From Elmis aenea (Eukaryota; Arthropoda; Insecta; Coleoptera; Elmidae): a stretch of 64,000 nucleotides of DNA. Made by a program: the position numbers and the translations under genes. The notes under the pieces were generated by a model. That model had not been told where the DNA came from and did no database searches. It saw only the letters and a list, made by a program, of their open reading frames with translations. This document shows, one piece after another, positions 12,043 to 24,522 of this stretch (position 1 is the stretch's first letter; each line of letters begins with the position of its first letter). The stretch is taken from positions 25,937,674 to 26,001,673 of the forward strand of contig OX393579.1 in assembly GCA_947652605.1 (NCBI GenBank). The letters are read 5' to 3'.

Positions 12043-13129
12043 CAGGGACTAAAAACGAAAAAAATTCCGTTCGTTTCTGTTCGGAACGAAAACGAAATAT
12101 ATCGTTTTCGTTCTTTTCGTTCTAACCGAAAAAAATCTGTTTTCGTTTTCGTGAACCGAAATAATAACGGTTAAAACCGGTTTTACAATATTTTTTTGTC
12201 GTCACGGACAGCATATTTTAGACTGTTGAACCATCGCCATATTAAATTTACCAAATCGTTAAACACATTAACATTTAACAATTATATTAAGTTTAACACC
12301 CGTAAGGTGCAAAAACACAATGTGATTAGGTTAAATTAGACACACGATCTTTATCTAAAAATATGAAAATATAGCAAGTACTGTTTTAAATTTGTTTTAG
12401 TACTAAAAATCTATGCATTTGAATTAAATAAGATCCTGCTGTAATTATTTAAAAAGACAAAAGAATGAATTCAAGTGGATAATTTACTAAATGTTATAAA
12501 TAAAAAAGATATTAAAAAAAACTTATATTAACGTGAAATATACTTTAACTTTATAGTTTGTACATACCATACAATACACATTTTCACATTCCGTTAAATC
12601 TTACTAGCAACACATCTTCCAATAAATCTTCTTTTACATTAGTCCTTTTCGAAGTAAGAATAAATGTTACTATTATTTTGTCTAAACGCAAATAAAACAT
12701 ACTTATTGATAATATATATCCAATCAAGTGTATATTCTATATTGATGATCTAAAAAACAAATTAGAAATAGAAACTATCTGTACCGTTAATTGTGTTACA
12801 CGAAATTGCAAGTATAAACAATAAAGTTATTAATACATATTCACGTAAATATATGGAGAAAAGTGAAACTCACTTATTTCAAGTGAGATTTTTTACTGCC
12901 TTGTGGAGTCTCCCCAGCATAGAAGGTAAATTCGCGTTTGTTTAACAAATAAACTGAAATAGCGACAAAACCGGTTTAAACCGGTTAAAACCGGTTTTGG
13001 AAAATATTTATTCCGTTTTCGTTCTTGAACGAAAAATAATAATTTCGTTTTCGGTTTGGTTTTCGTTCTTAAAAAAAAATCGGTTAATTTCGTTTAACGT
13101 TTTCGTTTTCGTTCCGTTCTCAGTCCCTG
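12043..13129. mobile_element. hAT non-autonomous element, CGTTTTCG/AACCGGTT arrays
   Basis: The termini are CAGGGACTAAAAACG on the left and CAGGGACTGAGAACG read inward from the right. An exact 8-bp duplication CTTTGTGG flanks it (12035-12042, 13130-13137). Inside each end are dense repeats of CGTTTTCGTT and its complement, then AACCGGTT-type palindromes (12165-12185, 12970-12998). The 1.09-kb interior has no transposase. The exact duplication makes the boundaries firm. Confidence 0.85.
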
Positions 13130-13137
13130 CTTTGTGG

Positions 13138-14323
13138 CATAGCATCGTTTAGAAAATCTCCAATTACGAAAATTCAGTGTTCCATGGGACATTTGGGACA
13201 TAGTCTAAATATAAATCAATGATGACATAAAGATGTTTTGGTACTAATGATGTTTGTTATGCTTATGACTTTATTATTTGATTGAAAAAAATTAACTTCA
13301 GGTGACTGCCGAATATAACGTAACTATAAAAAAAACTAAACTTTTGCAAAAAGTTTTTATTAGCCTATTTATGTCAAAATCGAATATTTGCTGTAATTTT
13401 CAAATAGTTAAATGATCATTATAAACTTAAACTTAAATATTAATGTAGCTAGGTGAAAATCTGAGCCAAAATAGAATCAAAATAGTAATGGTGCATTTGC
13501 AAAATTTTGTATTACTATAACACAAAACAAATTCCAAGTACCAGGAGACACTTAAAATTGCTTTCAGTAAAGACAATTATACCGACAAGTGTGCCAAGTG
13601 TTGTTAAAATCGGAGATGTTGAGAAAGCATTTTAACACACATTCAGAAGAGGGTGAGTTTATTGTTAAATTATAAATTAAGCAAAGGGCGTTCCGCTTTC
13701 ACTTCTAATTTGCTTAATTTAATAATGGCAATTTCAATAAGTAATCCGAAGAAAGCAAAAAACGCAATGAATCGAATAATTTATACGGAAATAATAAGGA
13801 CGGAATTGGAAACGATGGGAGTGGCACACTCAGTTAAAATTCAATTTGCCTATTATAGTGGGCAAGGTCACTAAACAACCAGTTAGTTAGAAATCTAGCA
13901 GATACCTCAAAAAATATTTTGTTTGGAATTTAGACGTGTTGTTATAGGTTTTAGAAGCTTTTGTCTATTCTTGATTACTTCATAAAACAAGTTCTTATAA
14001 GCTACCTACATGTTTGAATAATTTAAGTGATTGATTTAAAATGTATTACAAATATGTTGAGTTAAAAAATGCTGAGCTTAGATATTATTTAAAAAAATTT
14101 TTTTTTTCGTGTTAACAAAATTTTTTTGCTAAAAGAATTTCGTGTCAAAAGAATTATACAAAATACTCATTAATATTGTTGATGTCGTGTTAATAAAGTT
14201 AAGCATTTTTTATTTCGGTTTTAAAATTAAATAAGGGTATGAAATTACATAGCACTACGTCCGAACCAAAACATTATTTTATGTAAAACGATTTTTCATG
14301 TTAAGCATATTCGTGTTAAAAGG
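13138..14323. other. No gene recognised
   Basis: AT-rich sequence. The frame 13653-13874 has no recognisable domain. Confidence 0.5.
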
Positions 14324-14331
14324 TTTCCAGT

Positions 14332-14407
14332 CAGTGGCCTAGGCTGGTGGGGTTAGGGGGGGGTCAGAACACCCCCATAGGATCGCAATAAGTCACTTAC
14401 GCCACTG
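14332..14407. mobile_element. 76-bp hAT-type relic
   Basis: Ends CAGTGGCCTA and, from the right, CAGTGGCGTA. Flanked by TTTCCAGT (14324-14331) and TTTCCACT (14408-14415), a 7-of-8 duplication. The interior is GC-rich (GGGGTTAGGGGGGGGTC). It is an extreme internal deletion of a hAT element. Confidence 0.6.
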
Positions 14408-15020
14408 TTTCCACTGCAGTTACATGTTGATATAATTATTATTGCTAGAGATATACCTTCGGTGTAATGTATTTAGAGATAGAAATGATTTTAAATTGAG
14501 TAATCAAAGTAAAATTGTTGAAGCATGCTTGTTATTCTGCATGTATAAAACTGCAGGTACGTTTAACAATGCGAGGTTACTAAAGGATCCTCTTTTCTAG
14601 GAAAGTGGTTGAACACTTGACGTGGTCAACTCGTTTCTATTTTACGTACATCGTATTTCGACTACCGCACAAGATTTAACAAGCACCTAATTTGAAGTTA
14701 ATTGTGCAATTGTTCGAATACTTTTATTATAAATTTATTTAATTGCGACAGTTCGTAGAAAAGTAAAACGGTTGAGTCATATTACATGCAGGGTGATTCA
14801 TTAATTACTTTCCAGACACGGTTAACTCATTTATCGTAATTACTAAATGGTTTTAGTAAAAACCGGATCAACAAATTTAAACATTGCATATTTCAGATCA
14901 TTCCTCAGCTATTTGGAAAATTAAAATTTATGTTTTTCAATACCTACAACTACAACCTACAACTATGATTATAAAATTTTCATAAAATCATCCATATTTC
15001 GGTTATTTTTTGCAATAAAT

Positions 15021-15922
15021 ATACCGGCTGTAAGCAAAACGTGGCACACCCCCTTTTTTTCTTTGGTTTTGATTTTAGATTAATGAAATTATAGACTTGT
15101 GATGTGTGCAAAAAACCGGATATTTTAAGTAGAAGCACACAGTTTTTCACTTACGGTTTTCACCGGATATGACCACAATTTTGTTATTTTAAATGGAACA
15201 TCCTGTATATTTTTACATTTTTGGAAAGAAGAAACGATTTTGGATACAACTGAACTATTATGATTAATATTTATAACCTCAAATAACTTTTGAACCAAAA
15301 TTTTGTGCTGTGACCTGTATAAATTAAATTTTATTATGTCAACAATTGTACAAAAAACGTTTTTGTAAATTTTAATTGACATTCAGATTACTTTAATAGG
15401 CTTTGAAGGTTGCGAAATCGTTTTTTTGACAAAAATTCAATTTTTTTAAATGGTACTATGGTGGTATAAGCGGTTATTTAAATGGAGCATCTTTTAATGA
15501 ATCCATCTATATTCTATACCAATAACTTGTATTTTTATTAAGAGTCTGCTTCAAAAACTTCAAATTATTGTAAAGATTTATTAAGAGATCCTGTTGATCG
15601 CAGTACACTGCATAACTGCAACAAAACAAATCAATCAAAACAAAACCAAAGAGGCCACGGACGATCGCTGTGGAAACAAACAAATGCTTGTGTACGTGTT
15701 AACGTGTTAACCAAAATAGTGCAGTTGTATCCAAAATCGCTTCCTCTTTCCAAAAATGTAAAAATATACAGGGTGTTCCATTTAAAATAACATTTCCGGT
15801 GAAACCGGAAGTGAAACTATTGTGTGCATGTGCTCACATATTATATGTCTCAAATTTCAATATTCTAAAATCAAAACTAAAGAAAAAAAAGGGGCGTACC
15901 ACACTTCATTTACACCCGGTAT
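15021..15922. mobile_element. Foldback MITE, ATACCGG ends
   Basis: The left end ATACCGGCTGTAAGC is mirrored by TTTACACCCGGTAT on the right. Inside, 15160-15280 and 15725-15810 are inverted copies (each contains AATGTAAAAATATACAGG or its complement next to the cap AAATGGAACA). A similar right end (ACACCCGGTAT) recurs alone near 27086. The small minus-strand frame 15125-15382 lies in the left arm. Confidence 0.6.
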
Positions 15923-16104
15923 GTTTTTAAAACTTTTTTTTTACATACATAAAGTCATGACTCACTAGACTATTTAAAAAACTATAAATTTACTGTATAT
16001 CTCAAAAGTCAAGGTCGTTAAAAAAAAATCAAATTAAGCATGAAAATGTTTATTAAAAACTTACATAATATTTAGTTTTATAAAAGTTATAGCAAATTTT
16101 TTAA

Positions 16105-16254
16105 AACGTTGATATTTGACTTTTCGTTTGCAGTGCCAAAATGGAAAGTAATATAAAAAATCTGATAACACAGACGTGTTTTTTTCCAAAAAAATAAACC
16201 AACTATTATGGTAACCGAGATACCCTGTAAAACATTCGAATCTGGTCCACCCTG
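16105..16254 (-). repeat. TACAGGGTGGACCA repeat, copy 1
   Basis: Read on the minus strand this starts CAGGGTGGACCAGATTCGAA after a TA. It shares the internal block CCATTTTGGCACT with the copies at 40277 and 46911. One-ended as seen here. Confidence 0.6.
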
Positions 16255-16264
16255 TACAATATAC

Positions 16265-17606
16265 ATATACAAAATGATTAGTTACCCAAGCGATAATACA
16301 AATTTTTCGCTCATTACAAGATTATAACCCACTGTATTCAAGCCAGTATTTTTTTTCTAACTGCATTGTCATTTTGTCATCTGTGTTTAAAATTGTATTG
16401 TAATAAGTACACTATCATCAAAAAATAATATAAAATATTATAAACAAAATTTCGTTATTCTTATACTCTAAACAATTACACAGCTTACATAATACAAAAA
16501 ATTTAAATATTTGCCCATTTTGCGTTTTAATCGGTTAGGTAATGGGCCAACAGACCCACGATATTACAATAAACTAATTAGTAAACTATCAGCAATGATA
16601 TAAGGTAGACAAAACTAGCACATAAAATTAAAAAAAAATTCAGAAATGCCAGGTTTTTTTACTCGTGCTAGTAAAAGTCATGTAAATGTTGTGTAAGTTA
16701 AGTTTAATTTGTTTGTGCATATTTCAAATGAAAGAAATCTTCTTCTTAATCGGATTCTCTTGTACCTTTCGTCCTTTCGATGTCAAATTACAAATGAAAG
16801 AAGTTACAAGTCATTTCGTAGCTTCATGTTAGTAGGTATCTCTATATTTTTAAACTTTTAACAGAAATAAAAAGTGAAATTAGGAATCCGATATTGCCTA
16901 AAGCTCGAACTATAACTAAATTTAATTCGATGAACGTTCACTTTTACATCTTCTGATAATTGACACTATTATGTGTTAAACTGTGAATTTTATCCCAATG
17001 TACTAAAAAACTTAAAATACATAAAGAATAGCTAATATAAAGAGTGGGGGTGAGAAATTCATTGATAGAAAAAGGCTGGTTGCCTTACGGCAAAATCAAA
17101 CATTGATAATTTGTAATCAAGTCTGTCCGAAAAATTGGCGATACTGTTTTCAAACTGAAATTTAGTTACCATATCGAAATTTCATTTCATTACATTTTCT
17201 CATATCTTACAGGGTGTCCCACAAGGTATGCCTTCGCAAATTTTTGCATAAATCGAACGCTTAGGACTTAAATAAAACGTTTTTTAAATTTATCACTTCA
17301 TATACAGGTATCGTTCACAGCATGGGAATATCGTAAATGGTAAAAGAGTTGGTTAAATGGGTAAAAATGATATATGATTTAAGAGTAACTATTCTATAAA
17401 AAAATCTTGAAAAAAATAATAGATTATGTGCAATTGATAAAATGTAACAAATAAGGTTTTTAATTTTTGCTTATAACAGGCTTATTTAAAATCACACTCA
17501 AAATATTTTTCGAGTTTATTGGGGCACTTGTTTGCGTAGATTTTAATTTTTTTAATTGTATTTTACTCATCTCCATTTGTTTTTGTTGTTTTAAAATCAA
17601 CTTTCA
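16265..17606. other. No gene; repeat ends only
   Basis: AT-rich. A transposon-like end ACAGGGTGTCCCACAAGG at about 17211 and a TTGGTTAAATGGGTAAAA block at about 17350 resemble repeat ends seen elsewhere, with no partner. Confidence 0.4.
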
Positions 17607-17650
17607 TACACACACACGCACGCACGCACGCGTGCACGCACACATACACG
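17607..17650. repeat. CA/CGCA microsatellite
   Basis: Alternating CACACACACG and CGCACGCACG units run into GCACGCACACATACACG. Confidence 0.8.
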
Positions 17651-18192
17651 GGCGTCGTCGCGAAAATAGGTAAAACGAGTTCAGGGGATCTCAAAAAGTG
17701 TATATCCATCAAAATCTGGAATTTCAAAATTTACTTGAAAAATCATAATTTAATGTATTGAAATGTTATATGACTGTTAAATTAATGAAGCTTCTTATCT
17801 GATTTTGACTATAAAGCTAGGGTGGGCGAATAGTGGCTCGCGACAGCATCCAAGCCGCTGCATGAAATATGTTTTTGATTTTTAGTGAATTTGGCGAACG
17901 AGAAGTTATTTTCAGATATTTGTAAGTTCTGAAAAAGATTGGGGCCCGGCAAAAAAAAAATCACACCCATTACATCTAAATTTATTCCGACTTCGTCATC
18001 CAAACTAATTTTCTTCCTGCCCTCTGCAAAAAAATTGCCAATCTCTGCTATAAAGTCTACTAGTGCTTTTATTTATTGATTTGTTAAAGTTTCTCGACCT
18101 AAATTATTTATTTAGTTTTTGATTTATAAAAATAATGTAACTAATTTAGTGTCTAACCAAGTAGTGAATTTTAAATATTAAGAAACAATAAT

Positions 18193-19009
18193 ACAATCTT
18201 GGTTTCCGGGTTTGGAACCGCGTCTTCTATATTTAGAAGTAGTTGACGTTTCGACCATTGTGTCTTGGTCTTTTTCAAAACGACTAATTTGTGAGGGATG
18301 TTGCTGGGTTTATATATCCAGCTTGTGGAGGCGTGGCGTTCCGCTTGATGGATTTGTTCTGCCTCAGTGATTTTGTGATGACTGGTTTCCAGATGTTTGG
18401 GAGTTGTATGCCTGTGTCTCTGTTGTAGTTGTTTGGGTTCTTGATGATTTCCAATGATTCTCGATATAATCTTGGCCAGAAATGGTTTGCGCGGGCCAGT
18501 AGTTTTGTTTCTCTGAAGAGGATGTTGTGTCCTGTACCCTGGGCGTGTTCTGCTACCGCTGATTTATCGACTTGTTTTCTTGTTGTTTGTCCTTCGTGTT
18601 CTTTGAGACGCGTTTGTATACTCCTGCCAGTTTGTCCTATGTATACTTTTCCACAGGAGCAAGGTATGCTATATATTCCCGCGTGGTGTAGTCCTGTGTC
18701 GTGTGTTCTTCTTAATTTATTCGAGAGCTTCAAAGGAGCGTTGAAAACGGTTTTGATTTTATGTTTTTGTAGAAGCTTTGATATTTTGTTAGTCACTCCG
18801 CTGATGTAGGGCAAGTAAGTCGTAGCGATGTATTCTTTCTTTTCTTTTCCTTCTTTTGGCGTGGCATGTTTTTGTATGGTACGAAGTATTTGTTTACGCT
18901 GGTAACCGTTTTCTTGCAGGGCTCTCGTGACCATGTTCAGTTCTTCTTTGATGTTTTCTGGTGTGCATATCTCTTTAGCCCTATGTATTAATGTGTTGAT
19001 CACCGATTG
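18193..19009 (-). mobile_element. 5'-truncated Penelope-like element
   Basis: A 15-bp direct repeat (TTAAGAAACAATAAT) flanks the element at 18178-18192 and 19010-19024. Its single frame encodes a Penelope GIY-YIG tail. The reverse-transcriptase domain is missing, consistent with 5' truncation during target-primed insertion. The 3' part (18193-18283) contains the block AATGGTCGAAACGTCAAC (minus strand), preceded by AAAAAGACC. Confidence 0.75.
18284..19009 (-). pseudogene. Penelope-like GIY-YIG endonuclease domain, 5'-truncated
   Basis: The frame is open from the truncation point to a stop at 18284. The first methionine-like codon at 19003 is GTG and is not a real start. Counting about 239 residues from there, residues 109-130 carry GIYSIPCSCGKVYIGQTGR, the GIY...YIG signature with the Cys pair typical of Penelope elements. 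It is followed by TRLKEH, then a His-containing AEHAQGTGH segment and RESLEIIKNPNNYNRD near the C-terminus. In intact Penelope elements this nuclease follows the reverse transcriptase and nicks target DNA. The domain has no internal stop, so this copy is fairly young, but it lacks its polymerase. It sits inside an older dead reverse-transcriptase gene. Confidence 0.85.
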
Positions 19010-19148
19010 TTAAGAAACAATAATTGGAAGAAGATCTGAATAACAGAATAGAGGCAGCGACGAAATTTTACCACGCCACTAATAAATGTTTGATAAGTAA
19101 GAAGGAGATATCAAAAGAAACTAGAACGCGAGTATTTAATGCAATGTA

Positions 19149-20470
19149 GGGAAAAGTTGCCAAAATCGTACTGGTCACCTAAATCGCACTCCCTGTATTA
19201 TTTTACTGTTATTTAAAACTGGCGACTAATAGTGGCAAAATTAGTATTTAAGTTTGTTACCGTTGCTATAGAAACCGCATTTGATTTGAAAGTAGTTTGC
19301 AGTAGTTTGTTTGCGCTTTTTAAATTCAAATTTATAAAAATCAATTAGTTCTGATGAAACTTTTTATCAATTTTAAATGAGTAATATCATTTTCAAAAAT
19401 GGGTCAATAAAATTGTACGTAATTTATATTATTTATACACTTATTATAAAGTACCTTAACATTCATTGTAAGGTTATGTTAAGAATTTCATAAAACCCCG
19501 AAGAGTTTCCTAAATGGTACCGCCATACGGTTTCTAAAATCTTACCAGTACGATTTAAGAGTTTATCTAATTAGTTTTGTTTATTTTGTGATAGATTCAG
19601 CTTGAAAATTATGATTCAATGCATTAAATATAAAATATGGGTACATGAAGCTTGTGGAGGCGTATCAGACGAAAACAAAGTTTATTATTTCCTTGAATAT
19701 TATTGAAAGACGTATTTAATAATTAGTAATGATTAATGTGTAAAGAAATTAGTAATTTTCTTAATGTAATATTTAATAAATCAATTCAATAGTTTGTTAC
19801 CAACTGTGTGTTATTATTCCCAAAGCAAACTTTAATATTAAAGGAACAGGTACGATTTGGGTGGGATACCGTTGCTACAATTGTACTTTTTGGTCACTTT
19901 CAAAAATACAGGGTGTTTCTTAAATATTGCGAAAAAATTCGGTTGGTCATCCTTATCAAAAATGAAGAGGAGTCTTTCATATATTTTTTTTTCCTTAGAC
20001 GTCTCCAATCGCAGTTACACTCCCCTAACTAAAGAGGAGCTGTAAAATTAGTTTTTTTTTTAATTTCTCAAATTTGGATAATTGTAGGAGAAAGATATTT
20101 GGTAGATGTTTTATAGTTATTAATAGGTTTTCCATAGTAATATTTTTAATTATCTCCCACCTTCACAGGGGGCTGAAAAGTGCGACCCCTGTTTTTTTTT
20201 TATCAGAACTACGTCTAAAGAAAAAAATATATGAAAGACTCCCCTTAATTTTTGATGAGGAATGATTACCCGAATTTTTTCGAAATATTGAAAAAACACC
20301 CTGTATATAAAATATAGGAGTAATTATTAAGGTATTATAAACACATTTATTGCCTTAGAATGCAAAAATTATATTTTACTCTACCATTTGACCTAAATAC
20401 TTTTTTAAATAATCCAAATTTCCCTGACAATTCAATGTTTTTAAGTGGTACGCTTTTGGCAACTTTTCCC
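19149..20470. mobile_element. TA-flanked MITE, GGGAAAAGTTGCCAAAA ends
   Basis: The left end GGGAAAAGTTGCCAAAATCG and right end TTTTGGCAACTTTTCCC are complementary over 17 bases. TA duplications stand at 19147-19148 and 20471-20472. The target is the reverse-transcriptase pseudogene, whose frame resumes directly after the right end. The element contains a second MITE at 19909-20303. TA target and short inverted ends fit the Tc1/mariner superfamily. Confidence 0.8.
19909..20303. mobile_element. CAGGGTGTTTC MITE, copy A
   Basis: The ends CAGGGTGTTTCTTAAATATT and, on the right, its diverged complement ending AACACCCTG are flanked by TA. The body is a near inverted repeat (AGGAGTCTTTCATATA against TATATGAAAGACTCC; GGGGGCTGAAAAGTGCGACC in the middle). 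Related copies lie at 58344 and 61627, and a distant one at 28925. Small open frames inside arise from the repeat. Confidence 0.85.
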
Positions 20471-20905
20471 TACGTACTCGTTCTTACTTACAATTCAGTA
20501 ACTTGAACACTTATACAAAAACAAAAAATATAGACAAAAAAAAACGATTTCTGAGAAAAATAGAGGGATGTAGACTGGTCGATAAAATCAGTAACGAAAA
20601 AATCCGAAAAACCTAGGAGTAATAAATATTAAGAAAAAGATGGCGACGAATCAATTAAGATGACTTGGACATCCACCACGCATTCCAGAAAGTAGATACG
20701 CGAAAATGGGATGGAAAATGAAGATGAAGGTAAAAAAGTAGAGGAAGTGAGGCTGTGACAAGAAGAAAAAGGAGTCAGCTGGAAAGATGCGCCACAATTA
20801 GCTAACGATAGGCAGGACGCAGGAGTGGAGAAACATAACACAGAAATAGAAAAGCATATCTCGACACCGAAAGGTACAAGAGGAACAGATTAAGAAGAAG
20901 AAGAA

Positions 20906-22628
20906 GAGTTCCATTAAAATTCCTATGACACTAGATTTTAGAGGTTTTAGAAACTTTCGCAAGAGTAACGTTTTTCATTTGTTGCAGACTTTTCAATGGC
21001 GCTGTAAAGATCATAAACATTGTCAAGTTAAATATAAATTGTACGCACATGATTTTAATGAAAATAAAAAATGTGTGATACAAATGTTCACAGACGAAAA
21101 ATGAATGGAACTCGAATGAAATAGATTTTAAAACGGAGCACACAAATCGTGAATCGTAGTGCAATTCAAATGACTTAAAACGCACATCCATTTGTTTGTT
21201 TCTTCGTATACCACTCTACTTGCAAAAAAATACGTATACTAATTTATTTATGTTTATTTGGGTACAAAACAGTTTAGTACGGCCCTGAACGTATATAAAT
21301 ACATTGTTGTCAGTTGAAATTTATATATGTCTACTACAAGTTTAGGATCCAATTGTAATTATTTGGGCCAGTATTTGAAATATGTCTGTCTTATATTTTG
21401 TTGTAAGATTACAATTCATATCTGTTACTAAACGTTAGCCTTAATTACCTTTCACACAGCCATCAAACCTATTTTGGATTACAATGCAATTAACTCATTT
21501 TGACTACGTTTTGGTAAAAAATTAAAATAGCCAAAACATGTTACATTTGTCGGGGTCACTACTGACGTACTTGCTCGGGCGCAAAACTCGCTAAGTTATT
21601 TTAACATCATGGTCGCTTCTTAAACAACGGAAATGCAATGATCGAAACACAAAAGAGTTAATAAAGAGTTATCAGCTTATGATATTACACCAGATAAAGA
21701 AAAAATGTTTACGTAACTAACTGGATGTTTAAAAAAAATATAACGGACACGCAAGCGTTACGAACAATACATCAAGGTGTAGAGTGTAGACCTTGTAATG
21801 TTAAGTTGCTAAAATCTTTTATGGTCGTGTGTCGTAATTAAAGCGGTTAGTATATATGTTATAAATAAAATAATATAAAACAGACTGTGTAAATAAAACA
21901 TTTCCAGAAGCTATAATTTTTCAAATTAATCTAAATTTATCCAAAATAAGTTTATTTAGAAACTGGGCATCACAACGTTAATTTCATTGTTCTTTGAGTT
22001 TTTATTTTGGTATCGTTAGCTTATCTTTTTTATTTCCACTTAAACATTAAAATACATTTTTTACCATTTTTTAACTTCCACGTTTCAAAATTCATATACA
22101 GTTTAAAATGAAGTACATGGGTATTTTAGAAACCGTTAGAAATATAAAATCGGTTAAATGGGGAAAAAGTTGCGCAATTACATGCGTAACAATATTCCAG
22201 TTTTACATTTTAAATAATTCATCCTGTTACGTAGTACCAGGATGAAAACGAAAAATGTACATTTTCTTAAAACCTCTATATTATCTCTATTTGAAAAGAT
22301 TTATACGCCAAATATTTTCAGGATCGGAGAAGCAACTAATAGGGATTTTAAAAACGACATTAAAAATATTCTGGGCCTACTATGTTTCGCGCGGTCATAC
22401 CTAGCTTTTGTTTTTCTTATGGACGCCATATTGGATTTTTGCATTTTTCAAATCTCCATAACAAATGCTTTTCAACCATGTAAAGTTTGTAAAGCATCCG
22501 TATGTTTAACCTTGGGAAAATATGAAAATTTGTAAAATTAAGGTTTCACCACAGTAGGCCTTGGTGTCGTGATTAAACAATTGCAACGACTATTTCTAAC
22601 AACTGTCAAATAATACATATTTTTAATA
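20906..22628. other. No gene; minor repeat fragments
   Basis: AT-rich. At 22124-22180 an AAATCGGTTAAATGGGGAAA block matches a dispersed repeat seen near 17350, 26480 and 32950. The frames 20931-21191 and 22242-22535 have no recognisable domain. Confidence 0.45.
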
Positions 22629-22630
22629 TA

Positions 22631-22975
22631 TACAGAGGAGTTCATAATAAAACTATTCCAAATTGAAAGATGCTTTACAAGAGCAAAGTTCAACAAAATA
22701 TCCAGAATTCTTGTTTTGTTAAGCTAAAGCATTCTCCTTATGGTCTTGATTTAGCACCTTGCAACTGCTAATTATTAAAAAATCTTAGTGGAAGGGGAAT
22801 TGAATCTTAAAAAAAGTTTAAACCGCTGTGGAGGAATATTTTTTCAGGTCTATCAAAAGATTTTATTTTTAATGAGATCAAATTGTTGGAAAACACTGGA
22901 ATGAGTATTTAACTGTCGAAGGAAGTAACGTTTAAAAATAAAATTTTGATTTAGCCCCATGTATTAGATTACTTA
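22631..22975 (+). pseudogene. mariner transposase C-terminal relic
   Basis: From about 22729 the plus strand reads 'KHSPYGLDLAPCNC', a decayed form of the mariner HPPYSPDLAPCD block that carries the last catalytic aspartate (here Asn). It continues 'LLKNLSGRGIES', like the K-L-GRRFES segment, then 'LLENTGMSI', with stops and frame changes between. The N-terminal half is missing. A candidate left end ACAGAGGAGTTCATAA follows TA at about 22631. It is dead. Confidence 0.6.
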
Positions 22976-23668
22976 ACAATGTGTTCCTGTACCAAGTTTC
23001 AATAGCAAACAACTTTTCCATATTTACGACAAGACAAAGTTAACAATAATGGGAACCGGAACAATCTTCATTAATCATCTTACAGATCTACTATCGTACG
23101 TTGCACAATAAACGCAACTGTTTTTTTGCCAATCTAAATCCGAAAATATGTATTTAATTACGTAATGAGTGTTAAGTTTAGAACGTATTATGTCGCCCTA
23201 AAGGCCGCTAAGAAACTATATTCGGCAACTCCGAGCTATATTTAGTTTGGCCGTACTCCAGAAGCGCTTTACTTGGATGCGGAAAAATAAGCAATTACCG
23301 CTGAAAGAAATTTATTTCAATGAAGACATTCGCAGGTATTAAAGCAAACTGCATTGTAAAGATACGTAGGTAATCGAATTAATAACATCGCATGAATACA
23401 CTGTCGATTATATTTTTTAAACGACTTTATGTAAATTGTACTTTCAAATAATTTATAATTAATGATACGTGATCAATTTACTTTAATCACTACGATTGTT
23501 GCTTAATAAAGCAACAACTGGAGCGGGTTGTTAAATATTGAGATAAGCTCAGTATAAGCTGGTTCCTTAACGTTCGATTTGCTTCCGACCATGATATACT
23601 GGCCCAATGCATGAATGTTTGCTAAATGATAATTCTTTAGTTATAAATATTTACGTAACAGGTAAGCA
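22976..23668. other. No gene recognised
   Basis: Ordinary AT-rich sequence. Confidence 0.5.
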
Positions 23669-24050
23669 CTTTACTGGACGGTAAACAGTTTTGGGACAAG
23701 CTGTCAGCGAGTCCTGGAAGCATGCGAGTCCAGTAAAGACACTTTCCGGGTGTGTACGTAAAATATTTTTTCTGCGTCCGCCAATTACACCAAAATCAGT
23801 ATCGTCACCATCTATAATTAAATAAAAACTTAACAAACTACAGGTGAAAATTCGCTTGGTAGTATAACGACGCTTGTTTGACAGCGCAAAACAACTCATA
23901 ACCTTGGCAACCGCAGTTACTTTTCGGCCTAGGCCGGTAAAGACAACTCATCACCATAGCAACCAGGTATTTTCTGGCCAAGACCGGTAAAGATGTATTT
24001 TCTAGTCTAAAAAATGATCGGCAATAGCTGATTTTTTGGACGGACGCAGG
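23669..24050. repeat. Dispersed CTTTACTGGAC repeat, copy 1
   Basis: It begins CTTTACTGGACGGTAA and contains complementary CCGGTAAAG blocks (23935-23943, 23983-23991), suggesting a DNA element. Long blocks match 49275-49611, for example TTTTTCTGCGTCCGCCA, CAAACTACAGGTGAAAATTC and GCTTGTTTGACAGCGCAAA. No transposase is seen. The minus-strand frames 23651-23899 and 23838-24212 are side effects. Confidence 0.75.
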
Positions 24051-24262
24051 AAAAAAATAATTTCTAGACGAGTTTCGCATTCGAAAGGTTAGCATGATGA
24101 ATTTTACAGCTTTTGGAAATTTGACGCACCGCGTCGAAAAAATGCCTTGTTCCTTAACTAGTTGCCCAATTTTAACTAGATGACATTCCAACGCTAATAA
24201 ACCATAATACACGAAAGTTTTTTAAACTGTAAATAAAAATACGTCTTTTTCAAGGCGTGATT

Positions 24263-24522
24263 ACTGTATAAACTGGCGTATAAGACGACCCTTAAAAACC
24301 ACAAAAAACACTTAAAAATCAGGGGTCGCTTTATATGCCAGATACTAAAACAGGGAGTTTAGTTTCTTGTATGAAGATTTAGTTTTAATACATTCTTATA
24401 TAGGAGAATTATAATTGGTAATTACCCTAATTTCAGATCGTCTTATACGACCGATATGAGCTAGATGCATAAAAAATACCTCGTCTTATACGCAGGTCGT
24501 CTTATATGCCGTTGTATACGGT
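24263..24522. mobile_element. MITE with GTATAAGACGAC ends
   Basis: Left ACTGTATAAACTGGCGTATA followed by AGACGACCC is mirrored by CGTCTTATATGCCGTTGTAT on the right. Further TCGTCTTATACG blocks lie inside. No target duplication was clear. Confidence 0.55.

Larger units (their letters stand above)
18125..20905 (+). pseudogene. Non-LTR retrotransposon RT tail, split by nested insertions
   Basis: Three separated pieces read as the thumb and C-terminal part of a non-LTR reverse transcriptase. Piece 1 ends 'NFKY' then 'ETII' at about 18165-18192. Piece 2 (19010-19148) has 'EEDLNNRIEAATKFYHATNK'. Piece 3 (20471-20900) has 'VLTYN', 'KKRFLRKIEGC' and 'WKDAPQLANDRQ'. These follow the order seen in RTE-like and related families: FKYLG, then VLTYG-ETW, then RFLR-I-G, then W-GH, then W--A--LA-DR. 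Stops and frame changes are scattered throughout. A Penelope copy (18193-19009) and a MITE (19149-20470) separate the pieces. At the MITE site, removing it and one TA rejoins the reading frame without a gap, which supports the reconstruction. The clade is not certain. Confidence 0.65.

Noticed and set aside
14794..15510. Outer MITE from GCAGGGTGATTCATTAAT to TTTAATGAATCCATC
   Set aside because: The proposed right end falls between the arms of the 15021-15922 foldback, so the two structures conflict and the match is short.
22242..22535. 97-codon frame
   Set aside because: Lies next to a dispersed-repeat fragment and shows no domain; most likely chance.
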